A DNA stretch of 10,485 bases from Prevotella sp. UBA4268 (GCA_002395135.1 DGWC01000096.1:1052-11536), one strand, 5' to 3'; positions 1 to 6,755 are shown, counted from the stretch's first letter. The notes: generated from the letters alone by a model not told the origin. Program-made: numbers and translations.

Positions 1-1583
1 TTGCCAAGGACTTTGTGCATCATTATAGTGACCTGTGGACTTCGGGAAAGGCGATGTTCGTGTGTTACAACAAGGTGACGTGCGTCCGTATGTTCAATTA
101 TGTGCAGGAGTATTGGCAGAAGGAAATCAAATTATTGGAACAAGCCATAGAGAAATGCGACTCGGATCAAGAAGTAAAAGAGAAGGAGCGCAAATTAACT
201 TGGATGAAGGAGACGGATATGGCTGTGGTGGTCTCGCAGGAACAGAACGAGATTCAGACTTTCCAGAAGTGGGGGCTCGACATCAAGATGCATCGCGAGC
301 GAATGGAGAAAGAAGAACTAGATAAACAGTTCAAGGATGCAAACTCCAACTTGCGAGTGGTCTTCGTCTGCGCCATGTGGCTGACAGGTTTCGACGTGAA
401 GACACTCTCTTGTCTTTACATCGACAAGCCCATGAAAGCGCATACACTCATGCAAACCATCGCCCGTGCTAATCGTGTGGCAGAAGGTAAGACTAATGGC
501 TTGATTATTGATTATATAGGTATTGTGAAAGCTTTGCGTCAGGCACTGGCAGACTATACTGCTAATCCAGAAGGAGGTAATGGTGGTAATGATCCGACTG
601 TCAACAAGGAAGAACTGATTAAGCACGTTCTCGAAGCAATAACTACAGCAATAGCATTCTTGAAGGAACATGATTTTGAATTGGACAGCCTGATACGCGC
701 TGAGAACTTTATGAAGTTGTCCTTGTTGAAAGAGGCAGCCAATGCGATGTGCGAAACAGCAGAGATACGTAAGACCTACTGCACTTACGCCACTACACTG
801 CTGAAACTATGGAAATATCTCAATCGTGAGGACATTTCGCATGAAATGAAACAACAGAAGGATGCCATTGAGGCTATCTATAAGGAACTGCAGCAGAAAC
901 GCAAACATGCCGACATCATTGATTTGAGTGTGGCTATCAATGAAATAGTGAATGAGCATGTTGAAATAGATCCAGAAGCAACGATGATGGTAGCTGAGTC
1001 ACGACGTTTCGATATCAGCGGCATTGACTTTGAACTGCTCCGTCGCGAGTTCGCAAAGAGCAAAGAGAAGAACCTTGTTCTGAAAGATATTCAGGAGTTG
1101 CTGCAGGAACGTATTGCCCAGATGCTGGCACAGAACCCTTCGCGTATCAATTTCTACGAGAAGTATCAGGAAATTATTCACGACTACAACCAAGAGCAGA
1201 ATCGTGCCACCATAGAGAAGACATTCGAAGAACTAATGAAACTCTCTCACGACCTGACCGAGGAAGAAAAACGCTACATTCGTGAAGGTTTTGAAAATGA
1301 CGAACAACTTTCCATGTACGATGTGCTGATGAAAGACAACCTTTCAAAAGAAGATATCAAGAAGCTAAAAGTTGTCGCCAAGGAATTGTTGGAGAAGATA
1401 AAGGAGCAATTAGCCACGATGGATCATCCGTTCGACAAACAAGAAACCAGAGCGTCCATCATCATCACCATTCGTGACATCCTTTGGAAAGAACTCCCTG
1501 AAAGTTATTCTGACGAAAGCATTAACTACTACCGAGATGCTGTGTATAACTACGTTAGTCAGCATTACGGTGGTGCAGCATAA
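1..1583 (+). CDS. hsdR: Type I restriction enzyme R subunit, C-terminal half (left end cut by window)
   Basis: This is the C-terminal ~527 residues of a type I restriction-modification R subunit, the ATP-driven translocase and nuclease that works with HsdM and HsdS. The frame is open to the left edge (codons from base 3), so the GTG at 15 is not taken as a start. The visible part holds the end of the second RecA-like helicase domain: a motif V-like MWLTGFD at 375-395 and a motif VI-like QTIARANR at 453-476, the latter with the arginines expected to act in ATP hydrolysis. A long charged helical region follows, as in HsdR C-terminal domains that contact the methyltransferase core. Family members are usually about 1000 residues, so roughly half, including the nuclease domain, lies upstream. 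Codon use looks more A+T-rich than the genes after 1814, compatible with a transferred defence locus. The family call is firm; whether the whole system is intact cannot be seen. Confidence 0.93.
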   Translation, partial: AKDFVHHYSDLWTSGKAMFVCYNKVTCVRMFNYVQEYWQKEIKLLEQAIEKCDSDQEVKEKERKLTWMKETDMAVVVSQEQNEIQTFQKWGLDIKMHRERMEKEELDKQFKDANSNLRVVFVCAMWLTGFDVKTLSCLYIDKPMKAHTLMQTIARANRVAEGKTNGLIIDYIGIVKALRQALADYTANPEGGNGGNDPTVNKEELIKHVLEAITTAIAFLKEHDFELDSLIRAENFMKLSLLKEAANAMCETAEIRKTYCTYATTLLKLWKYLNREDISHEMKQQKDAIEAIYKELQQKRKHADIIDLSVAINEIVNEHVEIDPEATMMVAESRRFDISGIDFELLRREFAKSKEKNLVLKDIQELLQERIAQMLAQNPSRINFYEKYQEIIHDYNQEQNRATIEKTFEELMKLSHDLTEEEKRYIREGFENDEQLSMYDVLMKDNLSKEDIKKLKVVAKELLEKIKEQLATMDHPFDKQETRASIIITIRDILWKELPESYSDESINYYRDAVYNYVSQHYGGAA

Positions 1584-1614
1584 ATGAATATGCAATAATC
1601 AACAAATAATAAAG

Positions 1615-1689
1615 ATGAACAGACTCGTCCTTATAGGTAATGGCTTTGATTTGCCCATGGTCAAAACAATGCATATAGTGAACCACTAG
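1615..1689 (+). pseudogene. Relic of an AbiH-family abortive infection gene (5' end only)
   Basis: An ATG 31 bases after the hsdR stop opens a 24-codon frame that starts MNRLVLIGNGFDL. This matches, from memory, the typical N-terminus of AbiH-family phage abortive-infection proteins (M-x-R-L-hydrophobic-IGNGFDL-A-H-G-L-K-T). After GFDL the frame goes wrong. Shifting by one base restores His-Gly, and the original frame then gives Lys-Thr, so at least two small indels would be needed to recover the family pattern. A stop follows at 1687-1689. The family is normally several hundred residues long, and nothing resembling the rest is present before the next gene at 1814. I read it as a decayed, mostly deleted gene that once sat in the same operon as hsdR. 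Only about 15-20 residues support the homology, so a search is needed. The alternative is a chance short peptide. Confidence 0.6.
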
Positions 1690-1773
1690 GCAAAACAAAC
1701 ACAGCGCAGTATGTAGTAGTATAATGTTTGTTAAAAATCAACACGAAACAATGCAACATCTAAAAATATTGCG

Positions 1774-1781
1774 TACTTTTG
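1774..1781 (+). promoter_or_regulatory. Bacteroidetes -7 promoter element upstream of the SPFH gene
   Basis: TACTTTTG fits the TAnnTTTG -7 consensus of the Bacteroidetes primary sigma factor. It lies 32 bases before the SPFH start codon, giving a short leader. No TTTG is found at the usual 19-21 base distance upstream (the nearest is at 1727-1730), so the promoter is judged on the -7 element alone. Confidence 0.55.
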
Positions 1782-1783
1782 TG

Positions 1784-1800
1784 ATATCAAAATAATATCA
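1784..1800 (+). promoter_or_regulatory. Possible operator: ATATCA direct repeat at 11-base spacing
   Basis: ATATCA occurs at 1784-1789 and again at 1795-1800, one helical turn apart, starting just behind the -7 element and covering the expected transcription start. Direct repeats on one DNA face suit ribbon-helix-helix repressors, and such a protein is encoded in the same cluster (2835-3026). The link is an inference: the repeat is short and in an A+T-rich stretch. Confidence 0.3.
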
Positions 1801-1813
1801 TCTTTAAATCAAT

Positions 1814-2776
1814 ATGAATATGAAAGAGTTTAGTTTTAACGGTAAGACGTTCAATGGTTTTCTCATGTTGTTTGCCAACCTGTTCTTCACCATTATCTGC
1901 ATTGCGCTCATTGTGTGGGGAATCATTCTGCTGAACGGCGATGTAGCCCACGGCGGTTATGCCCTCTGCGGGGGCTTTCTGATGCTCATCATGAGTATCA
2001 TCTGCTGGTGCGGTTTTCTGATGTTGGAGCCCAACGAGGCACGCGTCATTACGTGGTTCGGCAAGTATAGCGGCACATTCACCAAGACTGGATTCTACTG
2101 GATCAACCCGTTCTATTCATCAAAGAAGGTGTCGCTCCGCGCTCGCAACCTCGATGCAGAGCCCATCAAGGTGAACGACAAAGTGGGCAATCCGGTGATG
2201 ATCGGCCTCGTCTTGGTGTGGAAACTGAAAGACACCTACAAGGCCATGTTTGAGGTTGACTCGCAGACCATGGCTGCCTCGCCCAACGAAATAGGCGGAA
2301 ACGCCAAGAGCATCATGAACGCACTGGAGAATTTCGTGCGCGTTCAGAGCGACGCCGCCCTGCGCCAGGTGGCCGGACTCTATGCCTACGACGATGAAGA
2401 CGACAAGCACAACGAACTCACACTGCGTAGCAGCGCCGACGAAATCAACCTCCAGTTGGAGCAGAAACTCGACGAGCGGCTCGCCATGGCAGGCATCGAG
2501 GTGGTGGAAGCCCGCATCAACTATCTGGCTTATGCGCCAGAAATCGCTGCCGTGATGCTCCGTCGCCAGCAGGCATCGGCCATTATCACCGCCCGCGAGA
2601 AGATTGTAGAGGGGGCCGTGTCGATGGTGAAAATGGCGCTGAAGAAACTCTCTGACGAGGATGTGGTGGAACTTGACGACGACAAGAAGGCCGCCATGGT
2701 GAGCAATCTGATGGTGGTGCTCTGCGGAGACGACTCTGCCCAGCCCGTTGTCAATGCCGGAACCCTGAATCACTAA
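1814..2776 (+). CDS. SPFH/band-7 domain membrane protein
   Basis: A 320-residue SPFH (stomatin/prohibitin/flotillin/HflK) family protein. Two hydrophobic segments at about residues 18-40 and 48-71 anchor it in the inner membrane. The SPFH domain starts straight after with LEPNEARVITWFGKYSGTF (about 71-89) and runs through the GFYWINPF stretch, a VNDKVGNPVMIGLVLVWKL strand region, and the helical EARINYLAYAPEIAAVMLRR and AREKIVEGAV segments at 232-268. Such proteins form membrane-associated oligomers that organise proteases or membrane microdomains. The exact partner here is not shown. ATG at 1814 and ATG at 1820 (MNMK) are both possible starts; neither has a clear Shine-Dalgarno sequence, which is usual in this phylum. 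It leads a probable operon with the ribbon-helix-helix and DUF1648 genes. The family is secure and the physiological role is open. Confidence 0.92.
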   Translation: MNMKEFSFNGKTFNGFLMLFANLFFTIICIALIVWGIILLNGDVAHGGYALCGGFLMLIMSIICWCGFLMLEPNEARVITWFGKYSGTFTKTGFYWINPFYSSKKVSLRARNLDAEPIKVNDKVGNPVMIGLVLVWKLKDTYKAMFEVDSQTMAASPNEIGGNAKSIMNALENFVRVQSDAALRQVAGLYAYDDEDDKHNELTLRSSADEINLQLEQKLDERLAMAGIEVVEARINYLAYAPEIAAVMLRRQQASAIITAREKIVEGAVSMVKMALKKLSDEDVVELDDDKKAAMVSNLMVVLCGDDSAQPVVNAGTLNH

Positions 2777-2834
2777 CCATCCCGCCCTTCTTCTCTCCTC
2801 CCCTTCCCAACAAGGAAAAAACAAAGAGCCGCTT

Positions 2835-3026
2835 ATGAAAAAAGAAAACAAGGCGAAGAGTTTCATTCTGCGTGTCGACACCGACACCATGAATGCCATC
2901 GAGGCATGGGCTGCCGACGAATTCCGATCGACCAACGGACAACTTCAGTGGATTATCACTGAGGCTCTGCGCAAGGCTGGCCGGCTGCCCAGGAAACGAA
3001 AGAAAGAAGAAGCAAAAGAGGATTAA
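2835..3026 (+). CDS. Small ribbon-helix-helix (Arc/MetJ-like) DNA-binding protein
   Basis: A 63-residue basic protein. Residues 7-15 (AKSFILRVD) form the expected DNA-contacting beta strand. The two helices that make the dimer core follow: TMNAIEAWAADEFRS and NGQLQWIITEALRKAG. The tail is very basic (RLPRKRKKEEAKED). This is the pattern of Bacteroidetes proteins annotated as Arc-family DNA binding. It starts 58 bases after the SPFH gene and ends 20 bases before the DUF1648 gene, all on one strand, so the three are probably one transcript. By family knowledge it should act as a dimer binding short repeated operators, and autoregulation of this cluster is a reasonable guess. No toxin gene adjoins it, so a toxin-antitoxin antitoxin role is not supported. 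It is easily missed by annotation because of its size. Confidence 0.82.
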   Translation: MKKENKAKSFILRVDTDTMNAIEAWAADEFRSTNGQLQWIITEALRKAGRLPRKRKKEEAKED

Positions 3027-3046
3027 CAGAAACAATAACCATCGCC

Positions 3047-3565
3047 ATGAGACTATCTATATTTGGAAAAACGGGACAAGAGAATGCTCCCGACATCAAG
3101 GTAAACCGCACGAAAGAGGGAACCATCTTTGAAATCATCTCCGCCGTGCTGATCATCATCATGTGGGGAATCATCATCAGCACGTATGCCGGTCTGCCAG
3201 ACCGCATTGGCACTCATTTCGACCTGAGCGGACATGCCAACCGAACAGGCGACAAAACAGCCCTCATCGTTGTGGGCATCGTGGGAACGCTCACCGTTGC
3301 CGTAGAGATGATCGGGTGCTATTTCCCCAAATACATCAACTTCAACATCAAGACACCCACCGTGGAACACTACAAAATGGCCATCCGCATGATGCGCGTG
3401 CTGGGCACAGAGATAGCCCTGCTCTTCATTTTCGTCGTGCTCCAGATGGCGGGCATCTTCCCACCAGTGGGTTCGCCGCTGTTGATTATTCCCGAAATCA
3501 TGATTGCCGTTCTGCTGCTCACATGCTTGATTTTTATGGTTCTGCTGCACAGAATTCCGCAATAA
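3047..3565 (+). CDS. DUF1648 (SdpI-like) multi-pass membrane protein
   Basis: A 172-residue membrane protein. After a polar N-terminus of about 27 residues come four likely membrane segments, near residues 27-48, 71-91, 119-138 and 143-167. Between the first and second lies LPDRIGTHFDLSGHANRTGD (about 50-69), which matches the DUF1648 pattern LP..I..HF...G......K. DUF1648 is the N-terminal module of SdpI, the immunity and signalling protein against the SdpC toxin of Bacillus. Many stand-alone members have no assigned function, and immunity should not be assumed here because no toxin gene is nearby. It begins 20 bases after the ribbon-helix-helix gene, so co-transcription is likely. Two overlapping long open frames on the other phases are shadows. 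The domain call is good; the function is unknown. Confidence 0.82.
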   Translation: MRLSIFGKTGQENAPDIKVNRTKEGTIFEIISAVLIIIMWGIIISTYAGLPDRIGTHFDLSGHANRTGDKTALIVVGIVGTLTVAVEMIGCYFPKYINFNIKTPTVEHYKMAIRMMRVLGTEIALLFIFVVLQMAGIFPPVGSPLLIIPEIMIAVLLLTCLIFMVLLHRIPQ

Positions 3566-3570
3566 TTTAT

Positions 3571-3578
3571 TATCTTTG
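3571..3578 (+). promoter_or_regulatory. -7 promoter element of the YeaQ/YmgE-like gene
   Basis: TATCTTTG fits TAnnTTTG and starts 5 bases after the DUF1648 stop codon, 48 bases before the next ATG. No clear -33 TTTG is present at the proper distance, where coding sequence intrudes. It suggests the small membrane gene can be transcribed separately from the upstream operon. Confidence 0.55.
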
Positions 3579-3625
3579 CAACGTGTTTGTTCAATAAGTA
3601 TAAACTTTTTAAAACGAGAAAGACT

Positions 3626-3862
3626 ATGATTGGAGCAATTATTGTAGGTATCATTGCCGGATTCCTGGCAGGAAAGATTATGCGCGGCGGCGGTTTCGGC
3701 CTGCTCATGAATTTGTTGTTGGGCCTTGTCGGCGGTGCCGTCGGCGGCTGGCTGTTCGGATTGCTGGGCATCAGTTGGGGAAACGGCTGGATAGGCCAGA
3801 TCGGCACAGGCGTTGTGGGTGCCATCGTGGTGCTCTATGTGGCTTCGCTATTCAAGAAATAA
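3626..3862 (+). CDS. YeaQ/YmgE/GlsB-family small membrane protein (transglycosylase-associated)
   Basis: A 78-residue, glycine-rich and very hydrophobic protein starting MIGAIIVGIIAGFLAGKIMR, with three likely membrane helices (about 2-18, 27-48 and 54-74) and a short KK tail. The GFLAGKIMRG and LGLVGGAVGGWLFGLLG glycine patterns are those of the transglycosylase-associated protein family (YeaQ, YmgE, GlsB), whose members are often stress-induced and of unknown biochemistry. Length fits the family (about 80). An in-frame TTG at 3587 would add 13 polar residues and would overlap the promoter, so the ATG at 3626 is preferred. It sits downstream of the SPFH, ribbon-helix-helix and DUF1648 genes, and a strong hairpin follows 27 bases after its stop. 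This supports a shared envelope-stress theme without proving it. Confidence 0.85.
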   Translation: MIGAIIVGIIAGFLAGKIMRGGGFGLLMNLLLGLVGGAVGGWLFGLLGISWGNGWIGQIGTGVVGAIVVLYVASLFKK

Positions 3863-3889
3863 CCGATTGCCCGCAATGGTAATAAGACT

Positions 3890-3928
3890 CGGAAGTGGCA
3901 CTTTCCTTGCTCGGGAGTGCCACTTTCG
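3890..3928 (+). terminator. Strong hairpin, probable transcription terminator
   Basis: The arms CGGAAGTGGCACT (3890-3902) and AGTGCCACTTTCG (3916-3928) pair over 13 positions with one G-T wobble, around a 13-base loop. It begins 27 bases after the YeaQ/YmgE-like stop. There is no clean run of T after the stem, so termination is inferred from position and stem strength. Confidence 0.6.
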
Positions 3929-3953
3929 TGCGTTCATACCATCACAGCGGAAA

Positions 3954-4038
3954 AGTAAATCAATTTAATTTGCCGAGTAAATCAATTTAATTTGAAAAGT
4001 AAATCAATTTAATTTGCACGGTAAATTAATATAATTTA
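3954..4038. repeat. Four-copy 19-base repeat at exact 22-base period
   Basis: AGTAAATCAATTTAATTTG occurs identically at 3954-3972, 3976-3994 and 3998-4016. A fourth, diverged copy at 4020-4038 matches 15 of 19 bases. The three-base gaps differ (CCG, AAA, CAC), so the conserved part is the 19-mer and not the gap. The fourth copy lies inside a near-palindrome, GTAAATTAATATAATTTAC (4021-4039). AAAAGTAAAT at 3951-3960 and ATTTACTTTT at 4034-4043 are also exact reverse complements framing the array. The 22-base period is about two helical turns, so all copies face the same side of DNA. An operator array for a dimeric regulator is the favoured reading; a small noncoding repeat family is the other. 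Confidence 0.85.
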
Positions 4039-4065
4039 CTTTTCGAGAATGCCGCTTTCGCATTG

Positions 4066-4116
4066 CTGAAACAATGGAACCAGCAGAGGATATCATTGGT
4101 TTCCATTTTGTTTCAG
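4066..4116. repeat. Imperfect inverted repeat in the cotH upstream region
   Basis: The left arm CTGAAACAATGGAACC (4066-4081) is matched by the right arm GGTTTCCATTTTGTTTCAG (4098-4116), whose reverse complement differs only by an inserted AA and one extra A. The 16-base spacer is unremarkable. It lies 55 bases upstream of the -33 element of the CotH gene and so is outside the predicted transcript, which favours a DNA-level role or a relic over an RNA hairpin. Confidence 0.6.
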
Positions 4117-4170
4117 ATTGTTTTCCATCTTTCTCATTTGCCGCACGCACAGAAAAAAGATGCGCTGCCA

Positions 4171-4202
4171 TTTGTCAATTACCAATAAAACACCTACCTT
4201 TG
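4171..4202 (+). promoter_or_regulatory. Complete Bacteroidetes promoter for the CotH-family gene
   Basis: TTTG at 4171-4174, a 20-base gap, then TACCTTTG at 4195-4202 match both parts of the Bacteroidetes consensus with canonical spacing. Transcription should start near 4208. This leaves a leader of under 40 bases to the ATG at 4246 and almost none to the in-frame ATG at 4219, one reason to prefer the later start. Confidence 0.8.
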
Positions 4203-4245
4203 CAAAGTATCATTACAGATGCGCACACCGATAATCAACAAGACA

Positions 4246-6699
4246 ATGAGCAAGAAAAGATTTCTCATGTGGCTCTTTCCGGCCATGATGGCATGGCAAA
4301 ACGGAGAGGCACAGATAATCATCAACGAGGTGATGCAGTCGAACATTGACTGCATCATGGACGATATCAACGAGTTTCCCGACTCCTGGGTGGAACTGTA
4401 CAACGGTGGAGAAGAGACCGTAAACCTGGAAGAATATCGCATCGGCATCACCGACAAGGCCGCCGACGCATGGAAACTGCCGAAGAAAAGCATCGGGGGC
4501 CACGGATATGTGCTGGTATACTGCGACAAAGAGTCAAAAGACATGCACACCCCCTTCCGTCTGGAATCGGGAAAAGGCTGTGCCGTCTACCTGTTTAAAG
4601 GCGAGACCCTCGTAGACCAGATAACCGGCATGAAGAAACAACCGGCACCCAACGTGGCCTACGGGCGGCGGGAGAGCGGCGGAACGGAATGGGGATACCA
4701 ATCGACACCCACACCGGGAGCAGCCAACTGCGGCAGGCTGTGCACGCAGATTCTCGGAGAACCCGTCTTCAGCGAGACGGGCAGGGTGGTTACCACTGCG
4801 CAATCCATAAAACTGGAACTGTCGATTCCCGAGGGCATGCCCGAAGGAACTGCCATCTATTACACCACCGACGGGCGCGAACCGTCGACGAGCAACACCC
4901 GATACACGGGTCCCATCACCATCACCTCCACAAAAACCATCCGCGCAAAACTGTTCTGCGACGGCTATCTGTCGCCGCGCTCCACCACCCACTCCTATAT
5001 TTTCTTTCCCCGCAAAATGACGCTGCCCGTGGTGTCAATCGTCACCAACAGGGACTATTTCTACAACAACTCCACCGGCATCTATGTGGAAGGCACCTAT
5101 CAAAGCGGAAAGAAGAACTATGAGTTCAACTGGCGGCGGCCCATCAACCTGGAGTTTTTTGTGAGCGAAAACCAGAAGAGCGTCATCAACCAGTTGTGCG
5201 AGACCCGCATACAGGGCGGTGCTTCGCGCGGCTCCAAATACAAGTCGCTGGCCGTTTATGCCAACAAGCGGTTTGGAACCAAGCGCCTTGAATATGAATT
5301 TTTCCCCGACCAGCGGCCGGGAGTCACCGACTTCAAGTCGATTGTGCTCCGCAACGCCGGCAACGACTTCGACTATCTCTACATGCGCGATGCCGTCATC
5401 CAGCGCACCATGGCCGAGCATGTTGACCTCGACTGGCAGGCATGGCGGCCCGCCGTGGTCTATCTGAACGGTGAATACATGGGAATGCTCAACATCAGGG
5501 AGCGCGCCAACGAAGACAACGTGTACTCCCACTACGACGGACTGGAAGACATCGACATGTTTGAAAACTGGAATGAACTGAAAGAGGGCGACTGGGACAA
5601 CTACAACCGCTTCAAGGAGTTCTACGCCGAACACGGCCATACGCTCAGCGAATATGAGAAATGGATTGACTGGGAGGAGTTTATCAACCTAATGGTGATG
5701 AACCTGTATTACAACAATCAGGACTTCCCAGGCAACAACATCGTGATGTGGCGGCCAAGAACCGAAAACGGACGGTGGCGGTTCATTGCCAAAGACACCG
5801 ACTTCGGGCTGGGGCTCTACGGTTCGTCAGCCACATACAACACCATCAAGTGGCTCTATAATCCCGACTACGACCAGAACCGCAACTGGGCAAACAAGTA
5901 TGAACACACGCGGCTGTTCCGCCGGATGATGGAAGACGACGATTTCAAGCGCGAATTTATCGACCGCGCCGCCATCTACATGGGCGATTTCATGAACGAA
6001 AAGGGGACGCGCGCCGTGTGGGATCCCATGTACGAGATTATCAAGGCCGAGTATCCCTACCACCGGAAACTCATTAACCAATGGTGGCCCAACTATGATT
6101 CGGAACTCTCCACGGCACGCAACTGGCTGAAAAACCGCACTTCGCAGTTCTATCAGCAACTGGCCGACTACTACACAACAGGAAATCCCGTGGCCCTGAC
6201 TATCAACAAAGACATCAACAGCGAAGAACTGAAGAAGGTGAGAATCCTTTTCAACGGCGTTCCGCTGAGCGAAGGCGTGTTCGACGGTAAGTTTTTCACC
6301 AACCGTAGCATCACGCTGCAAGGAGAGGAAACCGACGGCGAGAACGTAACCGGATGGACCGTCACCACCGTAAACAGCAACGGATCCTCTTCCACAACTA
6401 CGGTGCAGGGAAAAGACTACTCGTTTTTCATGCCCTCGTGCAAGCAACTCAACATCAAGGCCACGATAGGAAAGGCCACCGGCATCCGTCAGATGAGCAG
6501 CCATGAGTGGACATGGCGAGTGAGCGGCCGCATGCTCACACTGTCGGGAGTGGAGAAAGGAACCGACGTGAGCCTCTACAATCTGCAAGGACAGATGCTC
6601 TGGCAAGGCACGTCCGCCGGAGACGACATCCAAATACCGCTGCCAAGCCGCGAACTGCAATTGCTGAAAGTGGGCGGCGAGACACTTAAAATCAGATAA
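4246..6699 (+). CDS. Secreted CotH-kinase-family protein with lamin-tail and sorting domains
   Basis: An 817-residue exported protein. Residues 1-23 form a signal peptide (KKR, then FLMWLFPAMMAW, cleavage near EAQ), which sets the start at 4246; the in-frame ATG at 4219 would put a polar stretch in front. Domains in order: lamin-tail domain about 24-160 (IIINEVMQSN, DSWVELYNGG, TPGAANCG); chitobiase C-terminal-like domain about 172-252 (AIYYTTDGREPS, TIRAKLF); CotH kinase domain about 258-640 with PVVSIVTNRDYF, IQGGASRGSKYKSLAVY, YMRDAVIQRTMAEH, VVYLNGEYMGMLNIRERANE and AKDTDFGLGL; then a beta-rich region and a C-terminal domain about 755-817 (VSLYNLQGQ, ending GETLKIR) resembling type IX secretion sorting domains. 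CotH-fold proteins are protein kinases in spore coats; bacterial surface members like this one have unknown substrates. It has its own promoter and no co-transcribed partner. Confidence 0.9.
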   Translation: MSKKRFLMWLFPAMMAWQNGEAQIIINEVMQSNIDCIMDDINEFPDSWVELYNGGEETVNLEEYRIGITDKAADAWKLPKKSIGGHGYVLVYCDKESKDMHTPFRLESGKGCAVYLFKGETLVDQITGMKKQPAPNVAYGRRESGGTEWGYQSTPTPGAANCGRLCTQILGEPVFSETGRVVTTAQSIKLELSIPEGMPEGTAIYYTTDGREPSTSNTRYTGPITITSTKTIRAKLFCDGYLSPRSTTHSYIFFPRKMTLPVVSIVTNRDYFYNNSTGIYVEGTYQSGKKNYEFNWRRPINLEFFVSENQKSVINQLCETRIQGGASRGSKYKSLAVYANKRFGTKRLEYEFFPDQRPGVTDFKSIVLRNAGNDFDYLYMRDAVIQRTMAEHVDLDWQAWRPAVVYLNGEYMGMLNIRERANEDNVYSHYDGLEDIDMFENWNELKEGDWDNYNRFKEFYAEHGHTLSEYEKWIDWEEFINLMVMNLYYNNQDFPGNNIVMWRPRTENGRWRFIAKDTDFGLGLYGSSATYNTIKWLYNPDYDQNRNWANKYEHTRLFRRMMEDDDFKREFIDRAAIYMGDFMNEKGTRAVWDPMYEIIKAEYPYHRKLINQWWPNYDSELSTARNWLKNRTSQFYQQLADYYTTGNPVALTINKDINSEELKKVRILFNGVPLSEGVFDGKFFTNRSITLQGEETDGENVTGWTVTTVNSNGSSSTTTVQGKDYSFFMPSCKQLNIKATIGKATGIRQMSSHEWTWRVSGRMLTLSGVEKGTDVSLYNLQGQMLWQGTSAGDDIQIPLPSRELQLLKVGGETLKIR

Positions 6700-6701
6700 A
6701 A

Positions 6702-6720
6702 GCAGGAAAAACATCGCCTG
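6702..6720 (+). terminator. Weak hairpin after the CotH gene
   Basis: GCAGG and CCTGC form a 5-base stem around about ten bases immediately after the stop codon. There is no T-run, and the next promoter starts at 6724. This is a weak terminator candidate only. Confidence 0.25.
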
Positions 6721-6723
6721 CGC

Positions 6724-6755
6724 CTTGGCTATGAAAGGAAAAAAGACTATCTTTG
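6724..6755 (+). promoter_or_regulatory. Promoter of the aldose epimerase-like gene
   Basis: CTTG (6724-6727, three of four bases of the -33 TTTG), a 20-base gap, and TATCTTTG (6748-6755, a full TAnnTTTG match). The expected transcription start is near 6762, about 30 bases before the chosen ATG. The element lies inside the longer open frame from a TTG at 6725, which argues against that upstream start. Confidence 0.72.

Noticed and set aside
2120..2935. 271-residue minus-strand open frame
   Set aside because: It is antisense to the SPFH and ribbon-helix-helix genes, with a histidine- and valine-rich composition typical of a shadow frame.
2835..3565. Toxin-antitoxin or Sdp-type toxin/immunity pair
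   Set aside because: A ribbon-helix-helix protein and a DUF1648 protein are present, but no toxin gene is nearby, so the pairing is not supported.
3587..3625. TTG start for the YeaQ/YmgE-like gene
   Set aside because: The added residues are absent from the family pattern, and the codon lies close to the predicted transcription start.
3954..4038. CRISPR array
   Set aside because: The gaps between repeats are only three bases and no Cas genes are present, so they cannot be spacers.
4219..4245. Earlier in-frame ATG of the CotH gene
   Set aside because: It would place nine mostly polar residues before a classic signal peptide and sits only about ten bases from the predicted transcription start.
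4074..4349. 91-residue plus-strand frame upstream of the CotH gene
   Set aside because: It spans the full promoter at 4171-4202 and the coding start in another phase, and shows no domain.
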